Source of the DNA: Mucor racemosus
Taxonomy: Eukaryota > Mucoromycota > Mucoromycetes > Mucorales > Mucoraceae
Direction: 5' to 3'
DNA: 64,000 bases
Assembly (NCBI GenBank): GCA_027405735.1
Contig: JAPEHQ010000013.1
Span: forward strand, 1,488,001-1,552,000
The notes beneath the pieces are model-generated. The model made no database searches, was not told the origin of the DNA, and saw nothing but the letters and a program-made list of their open reading frames with translations. The position numbers and the translations under genes are program-made. Shown piece by piece: positions 49,756 through 62,313 of the stretch. The first letter of the stretch is position 1. Every line of letters starts with the position of its first letter.

Positions 49756-51093
49756 ATTGAATAATAAAATTGTATATCCCCCTCCTTCCCCCCCCCCCTC
49801 ATACCTCTCTACTGATTTGTTGTTACAAGTAAATAAAATCTGCTGCCTTGTATCATGTACCATAACAACTCAATATTAAATGAGTGAACTCTTATGCTGT
49901 GAATGTATTTTCATTCATACAGAGCAATCGAAGGTGCCCAAAACCTTTACATGTTTCATCCTTTGTATTTTTATGATTTAGTTGACTAGCAATACAGAAA
50001 AAAGTCAATAAAAGCACTTTATGTCTTAATCTGGATACAGGTATATGTTTTTTTATGCATCTTATTATTATTCTTATAAACAATCCATTGTCACTGAATT
50101 TTGCTTTAGTATAGTATCCCCCATTATTAATTTACTCGAACCGATTTTTTTTTTTGAATAAGCCAACAAACGATCTACTACATATTCGATTTGTCTACAT
50201 TATTACCAATTGAGGTGAAAGTATCTTCTCTTTAGTTGCTTAAACAAATATTGTATTATAAAATAATTGTGTAAAAGCCATCGTTTATGTTATTTTATAA
50301 TGTGAAACTGACTTTTTTTAGTTTCTTTCATATTCAACATCCCTTTTTCTATGAGTTCCAGCTACATTAATTTTCTATTTACTATTAAAAATAAAAATGC
50401 TTTAGTGTTTCTAAGATGTGTAGCTTTTATTTGATAGTTTTTCTTCCTATAAAAAAATGAAATAATTGATTGAAAAAATGCACAAAGGCCTAATATTTGA
50501 TTGCGGAGCCTGATATGTGCTTTGTGAGCGTTCTTGAGCGTTCTTGAGCAATCAAATGTTGTGTATTATGGTCAATGAATGCAAAATCGTACGTCTTAAT
50601 GTTACTAAAGAGTGTTCATATTACACAATTATCAGCATTTGTTTCTGGCATTTAACTTCATTTTAATTATAGTTATATCCATTGATTAAAGCCATTTATG
50701 GAGGAGAGATTTAAAATAAGACAGTTTCAAATGTAGTGTCTGATCTAGTTTCGACCAAAATTTGTTACTGTGATGCTGAAAGATAGAGCAATGTTTGTCC
50801 ACTTCGATTGGTGAGAGATAGATGATGTTGATTTGCGTTTTCAGTTGCGTCTATTGCGGCTTGTTAATGTTACCATTGTTTCTCGTGCTTTGTTGCAATT
50901 GTTGCTGCCGTTGTTGTTGTTGTTCTGTTCGATTGTGCTACATTAGAGGTAGTGTAGCTCGTTTAGAGATTCCAGTGATGCAAAGAAATACGTTATTAAT
51001 TGTATATCGGTAACCATGCTACACTTTTTTTTTTACCTTGATTTCATACAGCGAGCTCAAGTTTGAAAGATATTTGACAGAAATATCGGCAAC
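49756..51093. other. Intergenic region left of the transposase relic
   Basis: About 1.3 kb with no supported gene. A short tandem GAGCGTTCTT repeat lies at about 50527-50548 and a TTG-rich stretch at about 50893-50925. The frame at 50822-51013 is cysteine-rich by composition only. Confidence 0.45.
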
Positions 51094-51964
51094 ATGCTAG
51101 GACCAGCGTTAAAAACCACTCGTCTGATGATCAAGGAAGGCGAGACAGTATTGAAGTCCACACAAAGAATGTAGTTAGCCAATGATGAGGATGTCACCTA
51201 CGGAAGACGTATTGACATTTTACTGGCCTGCCATGTTCCAAACGACGATGAAGATGTAGAGTTAGCTTCAATCGAATTCAAGAAGTCAGATTGTACAACA
51301 AGTGTTTTACATCAGCAGCAAAACAAGAAACTTCGAATCAATGCCTATACCCTCAGCGATATACATCTCTTCTTGGGAAGCACCAATAGTCAAGCAATAT
51401 AATTCGATTGTGCCGGAAAGTCGTCATATATGATATAGCTAGTTTGTTTTGACGATTGCTTCATAGGACAAAAAGTTGGACAGCTGCACTTGATTAGCTC
51501 ATTGCCTAACTCTAAACCGAAGAAGATTAAAGTTGATGGAGCTCGTAAAAGAAAACAATCACAACTCAAAAAACCAGCGTCTAAAGGTACTGTACTGTAC
51601 TGTTCATTACATGATCTTCCTGCAGAAGACAATGAACTGTATGGATCAATTTCCTGAGATGAAGAGATGTTACATCGTTATGGACAATGCACCAATTCAT
51701 ACGACTGATGAAATTGAAGAAATGATCTTAAAAAGAGAATACAGAAGCATCTATCTTCCTCCATATTCACCTGAGCTTAATCTAATTGAGAATTTTTGGT
51801 CCACAATGAAAAGCTATGTCAAGAGAACGAAGCTTAACGGCACTGGTAATTTGAAAATGAGAGTAATCGAGGCATCAAACGAGATGAGACCATTTACACT
51901 CAGGAACATTAGACACCATTCTGTAAACATCTTTGGTAAATGTCTGCAAATGAAGCCTTTCTAA
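51094..51964 (+). pseudogene. Broken fusion: nuclease-fold-like domain plus Tc1/mariner DDE transposase C-terminus
   Basis: One reading frame from ATG 51094 carries three stops (TAG 51172, TAA 51400, TAG 51436) and a frameshift in a GTACT tandem duplication near 51590, after which the frame runs to 51964. The second half is the C-terminal part of a Tc1/mariner (DDE_3) transposase: CYIVMDNAPIHT holds the second Asp, and LPPYSPELNLIENFW the catalytic Glu. The usual N-terminal HTH and first-Asp region are absent. In their place is a domain with RIDILLA, LASIEFKKSD and LHQQQNKKLRINAYTLSDIH, which has the D...ExK...Q layout (Asp 41, Glu 61, Lys 63) of a PD-(D/E)XK nuclease. Downstream GCGCAAATTG and AATGCGCAGATTGGCGC may be remnants of a terminal repeat; the left end was not found. 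Confidence 0.75.
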
Positions 51965-52844
51965 TAAATTATATATCGATTGTTTTCAGCTTTGATGTTT
52001 ATTGTTAATGCAAATTGATATAACAAAAAGCGCAAATTGAGTTTCCAAAAAGTGTAATTTGGGTTAGTCAAATGCGCAGATTGGCGCTAGAGGCACTGTA
52101 GTATCCAAATAAACATTTTCGGGAATGAAAACTGATATTACATATACAGTAACTGAAAAAAAACAAGTATCTTGCCTGTTCATACAGTGAAAAGCACTAT
52201 AAATATACTACAATTTGCGTAATGTCCACACGTCTAATGAAAATAAAACAAAACACACCCCATATTTATGTGTTACAATCCGAAACTTCTCGTTTGTTTG
52301 AGGAGCGTATATTTTATATTACGTTTTAAATTGATCTGGTCTATTTATACAAATTAATTAGAAAGTATTTCAATGAAATTATGCAAGTGATAAGGCTTAA
52401 TGGGAAGCATGAAAAAGTGAATATCCATCCTCATTTGGTTAAGCAGTGACTTGAAATGAATAATACAGTTTTGATTCCCACCTTACTCTTTGGTGCTGTT
52501 TGTAATAGGAACCAACTCTGTGTAACTAGAATATCAATCTCTTTGATATTGCTTTGATTTATAGTCTTCTATAGAGGACATAAGGTTAAAAGATAGAAAA
52601 AACGATTGAATTATACATAATATATATCATATGCCGTGTTATTTGTAATCGTGCATCATAATCTTCCCATTCAATAAAATATCGAAAAGTAAGATTTATG
52701 GCTCTCGATGTAGTTTGGTGCCACAACAAAGCACTCCGAAACCTTAATCATTAGTATTGCACCATCTAACATAAAAAAGAAGATATGAAGCTATACTTAA
52801 TCTCTTCTTTCCTTTTCCTTTTATCTATCTAAAAATAATCAATC
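51965..52844. other. Intergenic region upstream of aldehyde dehydrogenase
   Basis: The first 130 bp may belong to the transposon 3' end. The rest is AT-rich with a CT-rich tract at 52798-52828 directly before the ALDH start. No other gene seen. Confidence 0.5.
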
Positions 52845-54577
52845 ATGACTCAACAAGATATTCAAACTGTAAAGACCTCCAATGGTCAAGAAATCAAAGG
52901 TATAAAATACTAAATCTCCATTAATGCATGAACTTTACATACTGATTCGACGTTATTATAGTGCACACTCAACTTTTCATCAACAATGAATTTGTTCCTG
53001 GTCATGGTCCTTTAATTGAAACCATTAACCCTGCTACAGAGGAGGTAATTTGCTCTGTTCACACAGCCGATGAATCAGATGTTGATGCAGCCGTACGTGC
53101 AGCTAAAGACTGCTTCAAATCCGTATGGCGTAAAACAGCTCCTGCTGAACGTGCTCGTTTAATCAATAAACTTGCCGACTTAATGGAGCGCGACAAGGAT
53201 GAAATTGCTACTTTGGATGCTCTTGATAATGGTAAAGCTTTCACTATTGCTCGTGATGTTGATGTTACCGATTCTATTGCTTGTTTCCGTTACTTTGCTG
53301 GCTGGGCTGACAAGATTCATGGCAAGACAATCGATACTACTTTTGATAAATTGTGTTACACTCGTCATGAACCTCTTGGTGTTGTTGGTGCAATTGTGGT
53401 ATGTATTTAAGGAAATAGGTCTTGGTTAAATGAATCTAATGACGCTTTAGCCCTGGAATTATCCAACAATGATGCCAGTTTGGAAGTTGGCTCCTGCATT
53501 GGGCACTGGTAACTGCAGTAAGTTTATAATCACTTTGCTCGAAGGTTTATTTTAATGAAAATTGACAATTTTGTTAATTAGTTGTATTAAAAACATCTGA
53601 AATTACACCATTATCTTTGTATAAGTTTGCTGATCTTGTCAAGGAAGCTGGCTTCCCTCCTGTAAGTATATATATATATATATACATAGTAAATATTATT
53701 ATATTTAGATATTTAAAACTCTATATAGGGTGTCGTTAATATTATCACCGGTCAAGGTCAAACCACAGGTAGCTATCTTAGCGCTCATCCCGGTGTCAGC
53801 AAAATGGCTTTTACTGGTTCCACTGTCACTGGTCGTAAGATCATGGAAGGTAGCGCTAGCAGTAATCTCAAGAAACTTCAATTAGAGTTGGGTGGCAAAT
53901 CAGCTCAAATTGTCTGTGCTGATGCAGATTTAGCCAATGCTGCAGTTCAAGCTCATGGTGGTATCTTTAACAACCACGGTCAAAGTTGTAACGCTGGTTC
54001 TCGTATTCTTGTTCAAGAAGATGTCTTTGATAAATTCATGGAGCTTTTCATTGCTGAAACCAAGAAAATCATTATTGGTGATCCTTTTAACGAGGATACT
54101 TTCCAAGGTCCTCAAATTAATAAGAGCCAATTCGAAAAAATTTTGAACTATATCAAGATTGGACAAGAAGAAGGTGCTACCTTAGCTTTAGGTGGTAAGC
54201 GTTGGGGTGAAAAGGGTTATTACATTGAGCCTACCATTTTTACACATTGTAATAACAACATGCGTATCATGCAAGAAGAGATCTTTGGTCCCGTTGTAGC
54301 TATTGCTACTTTCAAGACTGTTGAAGAGGCTATTGAAATTGCTAATGATTCTGATTATGGTTTGGCTGGCGGTGTATATACCACTAACCTTGATACTGCC
54401 ATCACTGTAACTAACGAACTTCAAGCTGGTACCGTTTGGGTCAATTGCTTTGATGTCTTTGATCAATCTACTCCATTTGGTGGTTACAAACAATCTGGTT
54501 TCGGTAAGGAACTTGGTAAATATGCTCTTCAAGAGTACACTCAAGTTAAGGTTGTCAAGATCCAAAGAAGCTTGTAA
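52845..54577 (+). CDS. NAD(P)+-dependent aldehyde dehydrogenase, class 1/2 type
   Basis: Five exons (52845-52899, 52962-53398, 53451-53517, 53582-53661, 53729-54577) give 495 residues, the normal length for the tetrameric class. The enzyme oxidises aldehydes to acids. The sequence shows the cofactor-binding PWNYP and VLKTSE, then GFPPGVVNIITG, the FTGSTVTGRKIM nucleotide loop, the general-base Glu in LELGGKSA, and the catalytic Cys within NHGQSCNAGSR. EEIFGPVV and PFGGYKQSGFGKELG complete the signature set. There is no obvious mitochondrial presequence (MTQQDIQTVKTSNGQEIK), so a cytosolic location is inferred. The intron at 53662-53728 has a (TA)n run. Confidence 0.95.
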
Positions 54578-55053
54578 ATATAAATATTGTAATAAAAAAA
54601 ATCCTTGGACATGCTGCAAAATAGTTGAATACATACCATCTCTAAATAAAAAAATTAATCAGCGAATTAATGAAATACCAAAATTATAACACTGTTACAG
54701 CTGTAGTATATATTTTGAAACTTGCAGCCCATTTGAATCGATATTCATTGATTGCGAACATTTTTCCAGTTGCTTTATTTTTTCTTGCGCAGAAAAAGAG
54801 AGGTTTCATTTCGAAACCTGTGCTAATCTCTTTCAAAAATAACTATTAGCTAATGCAATCAAGATATGTTACTCTTAATTTTTCTATGCATTAAGCACAA
54901 CTTTAAAATTTAATTTTGAATTATTATTTGATTTTATACAAATTTCCAAAAAATATCTGAAACAACTTATACAAAATAGTTTAAAAAAGTATACATTTTC
55001 ATATCCCCATTTTTACAACAAATTGGGGAGGCTGAACCTTTTTCAATTCTATA
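54578..55053. other. 3' flank of ALDH and spacer
   Basis: AT-rich, 0.47 kb. AATAAAAAAAAT right after the stop may act in polyadenylation. Nothing else recognised. Confidence 0.5.
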
Positions 55054-55369
55054 GATCAACAATAGACGTACTTAGCGTTGCAACGGTAGCTTATTTGGAT
55101 CCATATTCGGCGAAAACTGGTGAGCTTACTGACCTTAGTAAGTAGGGATGCTGTCGAGCCCAGCTTATACTAGTAAATTTAGCTAGTAAAACCCAGCTCG
55201 ACACCAAAACTATCAGCATCCATGCGTCATTGTACGTTCAGCCAGTTCGAGCAACAAGTTGGTTACCTGCTACTTACACCTACTAAGATCAGCAAGCCCG
55301 TCAGTTCTTCTCAACGAATATGAATCCAAATAACTCCCGTTGCAATGGCAGGTACTTCTAGCGCTGATC
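55054..55369. mobile_element. Fold-back element with about 90-bp terminal inverted repeats
   Basis: The left arm (55054-55145) and the reverse complement of the right arm (about 55275-55369) share TTGCAACGG, TTATTTGGAT, CATATTCG, and GATCTTAGTA-like blocks over about 90 bp with mismatches. The loop holds a mini-hAT MITE (55143-55212). No coding capacity. A target duplication was not found, so the outer limits are approximate. Confidence 0.6.
55143..55212. mobile_element. Mini-hAT-like MITE, copy 3
   Basis: TAGGGATGCTGTCGAGCC to GCTCGACACCAAAACTA, 70 bp, matching the copies at 20427 and 37078. The 8-bp flanks do not match here. Confidence 0.6.
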
Positions 55370-55394
55370 CGCAGAATTACAAAAGGTTTAGCCT

Positions 55395-55932
55395 TGTCGT
55401 GTATTTTCAGGTTTGATGAATAATACTTAAAAAAAGAATACAATTAAAAGAGAATGAGTAATGAATCAGTTCTTCAACTGTATAATAAAAACAAAATATC
55501 GTTTATTTAGATATAAAAGTATGGCCTTTTATATTGATTTGACATTGAGATCCTGAGGTGTAGTAATTCAACAAGACACTATTGAACCATTATTAGATCT
55601 GTTTGATAGTAATCTATCGATTGAAATGGATCAATAATAAATTAACCGTTCTTGCAGAGCTTGCGAATTGCTTTGTTTCAATGCTGCGCTAAATGTGCTT
55701 GGGTATTGATTTGATAGCTACTTGATTAATTAACCGCTGAGATGAATTAATATGGTATCATAATGGAGGCCCAAGCGTTCTTGGTAATTATTGAATTATA
55801 CTTAGTACGCTAGGAGTTTCTTATATCCGATATCAAGACTTTGCACTTCAATAAATGTCGTAATCAATAGATTGTAAGATGTATTGATACTGTAGAAGGT
55901 GATAACATATGGTACTTGGGGGGTATACAACA
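55395..55932 (+). mobile_element. Solo LTR, family A, copy 4
   Basis: Begins TGTCGTGTATTTTCAGG and ends GGTATACAACA, with the same internal blocks as copy 1 (for example GACATTGAGATCCTGAG and GCGCTAAATGTGCTTGG). The flanking pentamers AGCCT and TAGTA differ. Confidence 0.75.
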
Positions 55933-56934
55933 TAGTATATGATTCATATTTTTGCCAATGGTCACTCTTCCAAAAAAAGCCGAACAATCGCCGGAAGCGG
56001 CCATCTAATGATACTTCCAAGCTTTAAATTTCTAGAAAAATCACCGGACAGCCCGGACGCGGTTGTTTAAATATTTCAAGCAGCTATAAGATGCAGGTAT
56101 CGAAATTTTATATAAGAATTAAGGTTCGACTGTATTGCTATTAATTATTCAAAGGCTTATTTTAAGTAAAACATAAATACAACCTACAACATTATTAGCC
56201 TAATAGCGGATTTAACTTGAAAAGTATAAAATGATATAACTGGATTCAAAAAAAGTCCATAAAGTTACAAATTTGGGATTTATATATAGAAGCCACTACG
56301 GCCGACCTGTGTTGCACAAGATGATTTTGTTGTGCCCAGGTGGGCTACACACTATAGCCTGATGAGTTGTTGCGCCTACTGAATAATGGCTAAAAAGATA
56401 ACAAGATGCACATGGGCACAACAAAAGAAACTGAACACGAGCATAATGAAAAGCCTGTATATGTAGAATCCTTGATTCTGTTTATATGCATTAGGAATGG
56501 GCTTCGATTCGAGTTTGAATCGAGTTTTAACGGAAACGGCCATTCGATTCGAGTTGGAAAACGGCCCGTTCTTTTGTAACCCAGATAAAAAACGGGGTGG
56601 GAGCAAGTATTGGTTTGCCTTAAGGAGGCTGTTAATAGCAACCTTATCAAGTTAATATGGAATTATGAATTGATAATAGCATATTTGACAGTTTCACAAC
56701 TTGAAGTATTTTTTCAATCCTGTTTTCGAGCTTAGCTAACAAAAAAAGAAAAGAAGAAACTCGAATACCCTCATTCGAGTTTGCATAAAAAACGGTCCGT
56801 TAAAGCAGTCAAACTCGGTTAACCGTAATACGATGCGTTGTTTGTGAAATCCTAATATGCATGACATTAATCCCATGTGTGCATAATAGTAGCATTGCCT
56901 ATAAACATATTATTATCTCTATTTGCGCATAATA
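55933..56934. other. Spacer between LTR and R2 copy 3
   Basis: About 1 kb with no supported gene. CCACTACGGCCGACCT near 56291 resembles the flank of the hairpin repeat at 61 kb. A CGATTCGAGTTTGAATCGAG inverted repeat lies near 56503, and related ATTCGAGTTT motifs near 56541 and 56783. Confidence 0.4.
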
Positions 56935-57533
56935 ATAAAATCTGATCATGAGCATAATGAGCCGATCGTATGGGCACAAATTGGTTTGTACATGAGCACC
57001 GTGCCGTTATCAAAATTCCATTGCATTTTTTACTGGACTAATGGGTTTTGATTACATTTGCTTTTATTGATATTATAGATTATAGATAATACAATTCAAT
57101 ACGTTGTTGATGTTGAGCAATACATGCAACTACTGCCAATACATTTACGATTATCATCATTTGTAAATATGTTTATAGTAGCTATAATGTTTACAGCAAC
57201 AATGGTTTTTGCTCGAGCATAAACTTAAATAAGACTTAAGTTAATGCTTAAATTTATATGCAAGCCAAATCTAAGATTATAAATGTTACGATGTTACTTT
57301 ACCACACATAAAATATAAAAAAATTAACCTTCTTTAAACTTACTATTTTAGTTTACGATTATCAGCTGTAAAAAGATTTGTTTTCAAGTACAGTATATAT
57401 ACAATCAAAACTATCGTAATTAGGCAAGACGTTAGATTGTTCTTTTTTTGTGTTTCTATATCATTTGAAATTTTATCACTTTTCTGGAACATTTCGTGGG
57501 TTTGTAGCCAGTTCTAGCTTTTCTTTGAGTAGA

Positions 57534-57805
57534 TGTAATAAGTCAAACATTTCAGTTTCATTCATGCAAAACCTTGCCTCATTCCTTATATAAATACTAC
57601 AAGGAAATCATTACATGATCCCTTGTAAATTTATCTGTCTTGTTACACCCCCTTTACTTTTATTTATTCACTAATAAAAATCTAAATTACAAATAAGAAC
57701 ACCAACCTTCATGAATCCAGTGATCACCAATTTATAATAACAAGAATAATATCTATAAGCATATTATCCACCTTTGTTGTTAGTCCAAAATTACAGATCA
57801 TTACA
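57534..57805 (+). mobile_element. Solo LTR, family B, with 5-bp target duplication
   Basis: A 272-bp segment TGTAATAAGTC...GATCATTACA with short inverted ends (TGTAAT/ATTACA), flanked by GTAGA (57529-57533 and 57806-57810). TATATAAATAC and CTAATAAAAATC lie about 75 bp apart. R2 copy 2 lacks it, so this is an insertion into R2. It is the only member in the window. Confidence 0.75.
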
Positions 57806-59085
57806 GTAGATGTAAATATTATTGCCTTCGATTTGATCTGTTAATCAAGAAATACGTCCAAAAATACAGTAGTAAATAATGATATTTGATCTTGGAATGC
57901 AGTTAAATGAAAATATCAGTCTCTAATATAACGACTGCTACCTATATCAAAAACGTTAGTCCCTTATGTTAGCATGCATATTCGGCTAAAAGAAAAGAAT
58001 ACCAGATCGATAGTCTGATAGGCCTTATTAAACGGTGAATAATATCCTTGGAATATGAAAACAAAAAGAAAGAAACGATACACGTAGAAAAGGATTTTCA
58101 AAGCTTTACATTATTCAGCGCATTTAAAACCCTGCTAAATTGCACATTTCAGCCAATGTAAAAGCAGTATTACAGCGCATCAACCCATAAACTAAGCAAA
58201 ATAAGCAGTATCTGTTATCATAGAAACATACATTTTTCTACTAGAAAAGCCGTCTGTCATTTCGTACTGTATATTCATTAAAAAATTGCAAAAGCGAGCT
58301 CGCAGAGCGACACCGTAATTGAGCAGCATAGCAAAATTAAACGGCTAAGTCTGTTATACTATGATATATCTAAGTTTTAAATAAAAAAGTGTTTATTTTT
58401 TAAACTTTTCTCATATTTAACCATGTGTCGTCTGAAAATTCAGTTTTTGTAGCGGACATTTTTGGGACTCATTTTATCCTTACCAACACTCATGATTTTG
58501 ATCAAAAATCAGAAAAATCAAGTTTTGATACCAAAATCAACGTTTAAATATACTACATTGTGAGGGAAAATTGTAGCCATGACTAATACACATTTTATAA
58601 AAGCTTAATATTGATTGTTAAGTAATGAAAATTTGTACTTTTGCCCCAAAAACGGATTTTTGATTAAAGAATTTTCATGTAATATTTTGCAATGAAAATG
58701 TTTGTTATTTTTTATTAAGCAAATAGAGCGTTAAATGTTGTATATGTGTATATTTTTTATTTTTATAATTGGTAGTATAATTAACTCTAAATTTACAAAT
58801 TCAGAAAAAAAAAATTAAAAAATGTCAAAATTGATGATCTGGACAAGAATAATTTTCTAAATTAATATTCCGCTTATAAGCCTTGTAAGTCTTAAAAATA
58901 AGAGATTTTATAATACTGGAAAACTTTTTCAAGAGTTTACAATGCTGTACCCACTTGATTCAAGCTTATTACTGTAAATCTTTATACATGTCAATATTGC
59001 GTGATATTTTATTTGATGGTAATATAGTCTTACTTTATAATTATTGAGTTAGAGGTGATTTACATTGAGTTTTAGTCTTACCTCT

Positions 59086-59297
59086 CCAATATTATAAATT
59101 ATAAACATAAACATCATGGCCAGTACTGGAATCTATTGCCACCTTTTTACCTTCTTTGTCCCAAGCCAATTTATTTACTGCTTTACTAAAACCAACTTAA
59201 GTACTTACAAATGGGTCCTCGGTATTTGCATTCAAATTCCATAAATTAAATTGACTTGTTCCGTTTACAGTAGTATCAAACGTATCATTAGCCTGCC
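59086..59297 (-). pseudogene. Cytoplasmic dynein intermediate-chain fragment in R2, copy 3
   Basis: On the minus strand this reads FNLWNLNANTEDPF, then (after a stop) KLAWDKEGKKVAI and HDVYVYN, again the last WD40 segment of the dynein intermediate chain. It has a stop at the same TAAG site as copy 1 and a small disruption in the GHVYVYD segment. GGTAAG follows, as in copy 1. Confidence 0.6.
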
Positions 59298-60365
59298 TTA
59301 TGATAAATATCAATCTAAAATCAGACACATCCCATTATTGTCATTGTTATAAGCTATGAAAAGCTTGATTTTCAATAATACAGTAATTAGTACATAAACA
59401 ACAAAATGACGCTAGTATCATATGGTGAATATTTAATATCTAAGTAAGTTTGATAAAGTATGCTTTTAAACCCTTTTAAAAATCCTGAGGCAAATACAAC
59501 ATCTTGATCCTGTAATTTCTATCCATCAAAATGTTGCAATTTACACTACACAATGAATGCACCTTTTGTCAATCTTGACCTCGATGTACATCGGGTATTA
59601 GTTTTTTACCAGTTGTATTTTCTCTGATTCGTTCATATTCAGTGATATTGATCGAGGATTTGTAGCATTGCCAAAAAAAAAAGAATAGATGTTCCAACAG
59701 TTTTCTGCATATCAAATTATGCAATTTAATAGCAATGATTGCACTTAACTATGCTTTTTGAATCTATTGATGATGTTAATCAGAATAATTACTACTTTCA
59801 TTCAAAGTAAGCTTTGCTTTATACATTTACATTCACCCATTCAATAAATGCCATTGCATTTATTATCCGTTATATTAATCAACCAAATTTACCTTGATTC
59901 GATACATCTGACAATTGAATGCCTAAATTACACTTGAACATTTGAACCATCAGGTATCGCCACAAAAAATTCTCGTACAGGTCGACGAAGCATCATAATT
60001 TGGATCATTTTTTTTGTGTTCATAGGTTTGAGCTCTCTCGCACATTCATAGATCTCTGCATGATAAACTATATTTCTATCTATTTAATTTAACTGAAATA
60101 CATTGAACGCCAACATCGTATTTGATAAAACGCCTTACTTTATTGCGATTCAACACAATTAATTTGATGTTAGTTTAGCATCAGCGATTGAATCAGATAA
60201 ATGTGAGATTAGACGACCCCTTTTAATAGTTTTGCATACCATCATGAGCTAATAATAATGAACCGTTATTATAGACACGCTAATCAAGGACGGTGAGTTG
60301 ACTCTAATAATGGACGAACGAGTCGATGTAACAGTATAAACGAAATATTAAAATCAAACATAGCA

Positions 60366-60929
60366 ATCTTTATTGACTTTTAAGAATAAACTGAAGAATT
60401 CTATTATTTTGTCCTGAGCTCCTCTTTCAAATCTATTCTGATTTCAGTGTTCATTCCTATTACAAGTGTTGTTATTTTTTATTATCTAAACTTTTAGTAA
60501 TAGTTCTATATCTCATAAGGAATGCTATCCCAGTCTCCATATTTCTTCTAGGAATGCTATCTTGTCATGAATGATAGAAATTGTCAACCCCAAATTAAGT
60601 GATTTATTTTAATTTAATACCAGATGAAATGGAGATCATAGTGTACCTTAACCACAAGCGTGTTACAAACAGAAGTTTACAAAGGCATAAATACTTTTAG
60701 TGTTGCCAAATAGATTGTTGTCGTTGTTCCTATTTGGTCTCCGAAAGAAGAACATAGACGGAATTCTTTTAAACCCCAAATTTCAAATTGATGTATCTCG
60801 TCAATAAGGCAATTCTATTGAACCAGAGTAACGCACATCTGCTTTAAATCATTCAAGTTATCTTCATTATTATTAATTATATTATGATTGATATACTTCA
60901 TTAAATTGAATAAAACACCTTGATCTCAT
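60366..60929. other. Unassigned spacer
   Basis: About 0.56 kb AT-rich DNA between R2 copy 3 and the hairpin repeat. A GGAATGCTATC word occurs twice (near 60521 and 60552). No gene seen. Confidence 0.4.
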
Positions 60930-61040
60930 TGCGCTGCTCATCTAGGCTTCCCGATCTGCACAAAAAATTTTATTCAGCCCATCTGTGCAGATCGTTATGC
61001 CCATGTGACGTATAGTTCGGCCGTAGTGGGTAGATCTAAT
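60930..61040. repeat. Hairpin-forming repeat, copy 2
   Basis: GATCTGCACA (60953-60962) pairs with TGTGCAGATC (60984-60993). The reverse complement matches the copy at 14745-14850, including CGAACTATACG and GAGATCAAGG flanks. It directly abuts the 3' end of R1 copy 6. Confidence 0.65.
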
Positions 61041-61064
61041 TGATAGCTAGTCTGCCATTTTTGT

Positions 61065-62240
61065 TTTAAGCAAAAAATATCAATTTTTTGCCAAGATAAT
61101 CACAATAATAGCTTACATTACTGTTTGGAGCCTATACTAACTGAGTTCAAAAATCAAATTGTAAAATCGACCCAAAAATGATCCAAAAAAACAAAATTGT
61201 TTAAATGCGCATGAACTGAAAAGTAAGTTGACCTAGCGTATTAAATAGTTTTTATACAGTTTTGAATTTTACATCAATCTAAAAAAAATTCAAAAAAATG
61301 TTTCACGTAAAATCTTGTACAAAATGCAATCGAAATTTTTGATGTTTTCTGAAGATACAGGGCATTTTTTATAAGAATATTTTAAATTAAAGCATTAGAG
61401 TTAATGCGCAATAAAATTATCCATTGATTGAGCTATTGCTGAACCTTCTGGCTACATTTTTTATAGAAAAAACAGAATTTTTGTCAATTTTTTTTCAAAT
61501 TCAGAATTTGGGATGAGGGTATACAAGGGGAAAATGGAGGCTAGAAACGAAGGTATCTTTTTGTGCACGTTTTTAAGGATATCTCCACGAAAAATCAATA
61601 TTTTGAAAAAAACTAAATCGGGTCCAAGAGAGTTCAACAAGCTTAATGGCATGAATGTAAAAAAAGCGTTGCTCAATTTAACCAATATTTTGAAATCTAT
61701 TACAGAAATGCCAAAAAAAAATGGAAAAAAATTAAAAGTGTTCAGAATTATTTTATACTAAAATATGTTATAGAGTGCTTTAAAACAAGTAGGTTTTATT
61801 ATTAAAAAGTGTTAGTATAGCTTAATTTTTTGTAGAGATATGAAGCCTCAAAGTTTTCAATCCTTTAGCAGTGAAATACGCGTAAAAATCTGAAACATTA
61901 GCGCTGAAAAATTAATACCAACTGTAAAAAGTAGGATATTTTTGGATACTTGTTTTTGGATTAAAGGTGAGCATCTCAGGTACATTGGCATATAATTTTT
62001 TCTTCATGTTATTTAGTGAAAAAAAAAGTTGAGCAGGGAAGAAACGTTGGACTCGGTTTTTAAAACAAATGCGGTGAATCTTACGCATTTTTGAGTCCTT
62101 TGTGAGATATAAAATAAAGTAAAGATTAAGTAGCATAATGTGACCAATTCATACCTAATCAGCAATGTCCAAGGTATACGCCAAAAAGTGTTTTGCATGA
62201 GGTTAGTTATTTAGAAAATTGGGGTGCCACAATTTTAAAG
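61065..62240 (-). repeat. Dispersed repeat R1, copy 6
   Basis: A nearly full-length reverse-strand copy running from the GCAAAAAATATC 3' block to the 5' end near GGGGTGCCACAATTTT. The central block is again open on both strands (75 and 82 codons). Confidence 0.75.
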
Positions 62241-62313
62241 ATTGAAATTTTGAATTTTTTGAAGATTCATGATTTAACATTGATAAATTACAGGGTTTTA
62301 TTTATATATCAAG

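Larger units (their letters stand above)
56935..60365 (-). repeat. Dispersed repeat R2, copy 3
   Basis: The reverse-strand counterpart of copy 2, collinear over about 3 kb once the insertions are removed. It carries the empty sites for the mini-hAT MITE and the 727-bp element, and itself holds the family B solo LTR at 57534-57805 and a dynein-derived fragment at 59086-59297. Confidence 0.75.

Noticed and set aside
50822..51013. 63-codon cysteine-rich frame
   Set aside because: Produced by TTG/TGC-rich sequence; no start context, intron or homology that I recognise.
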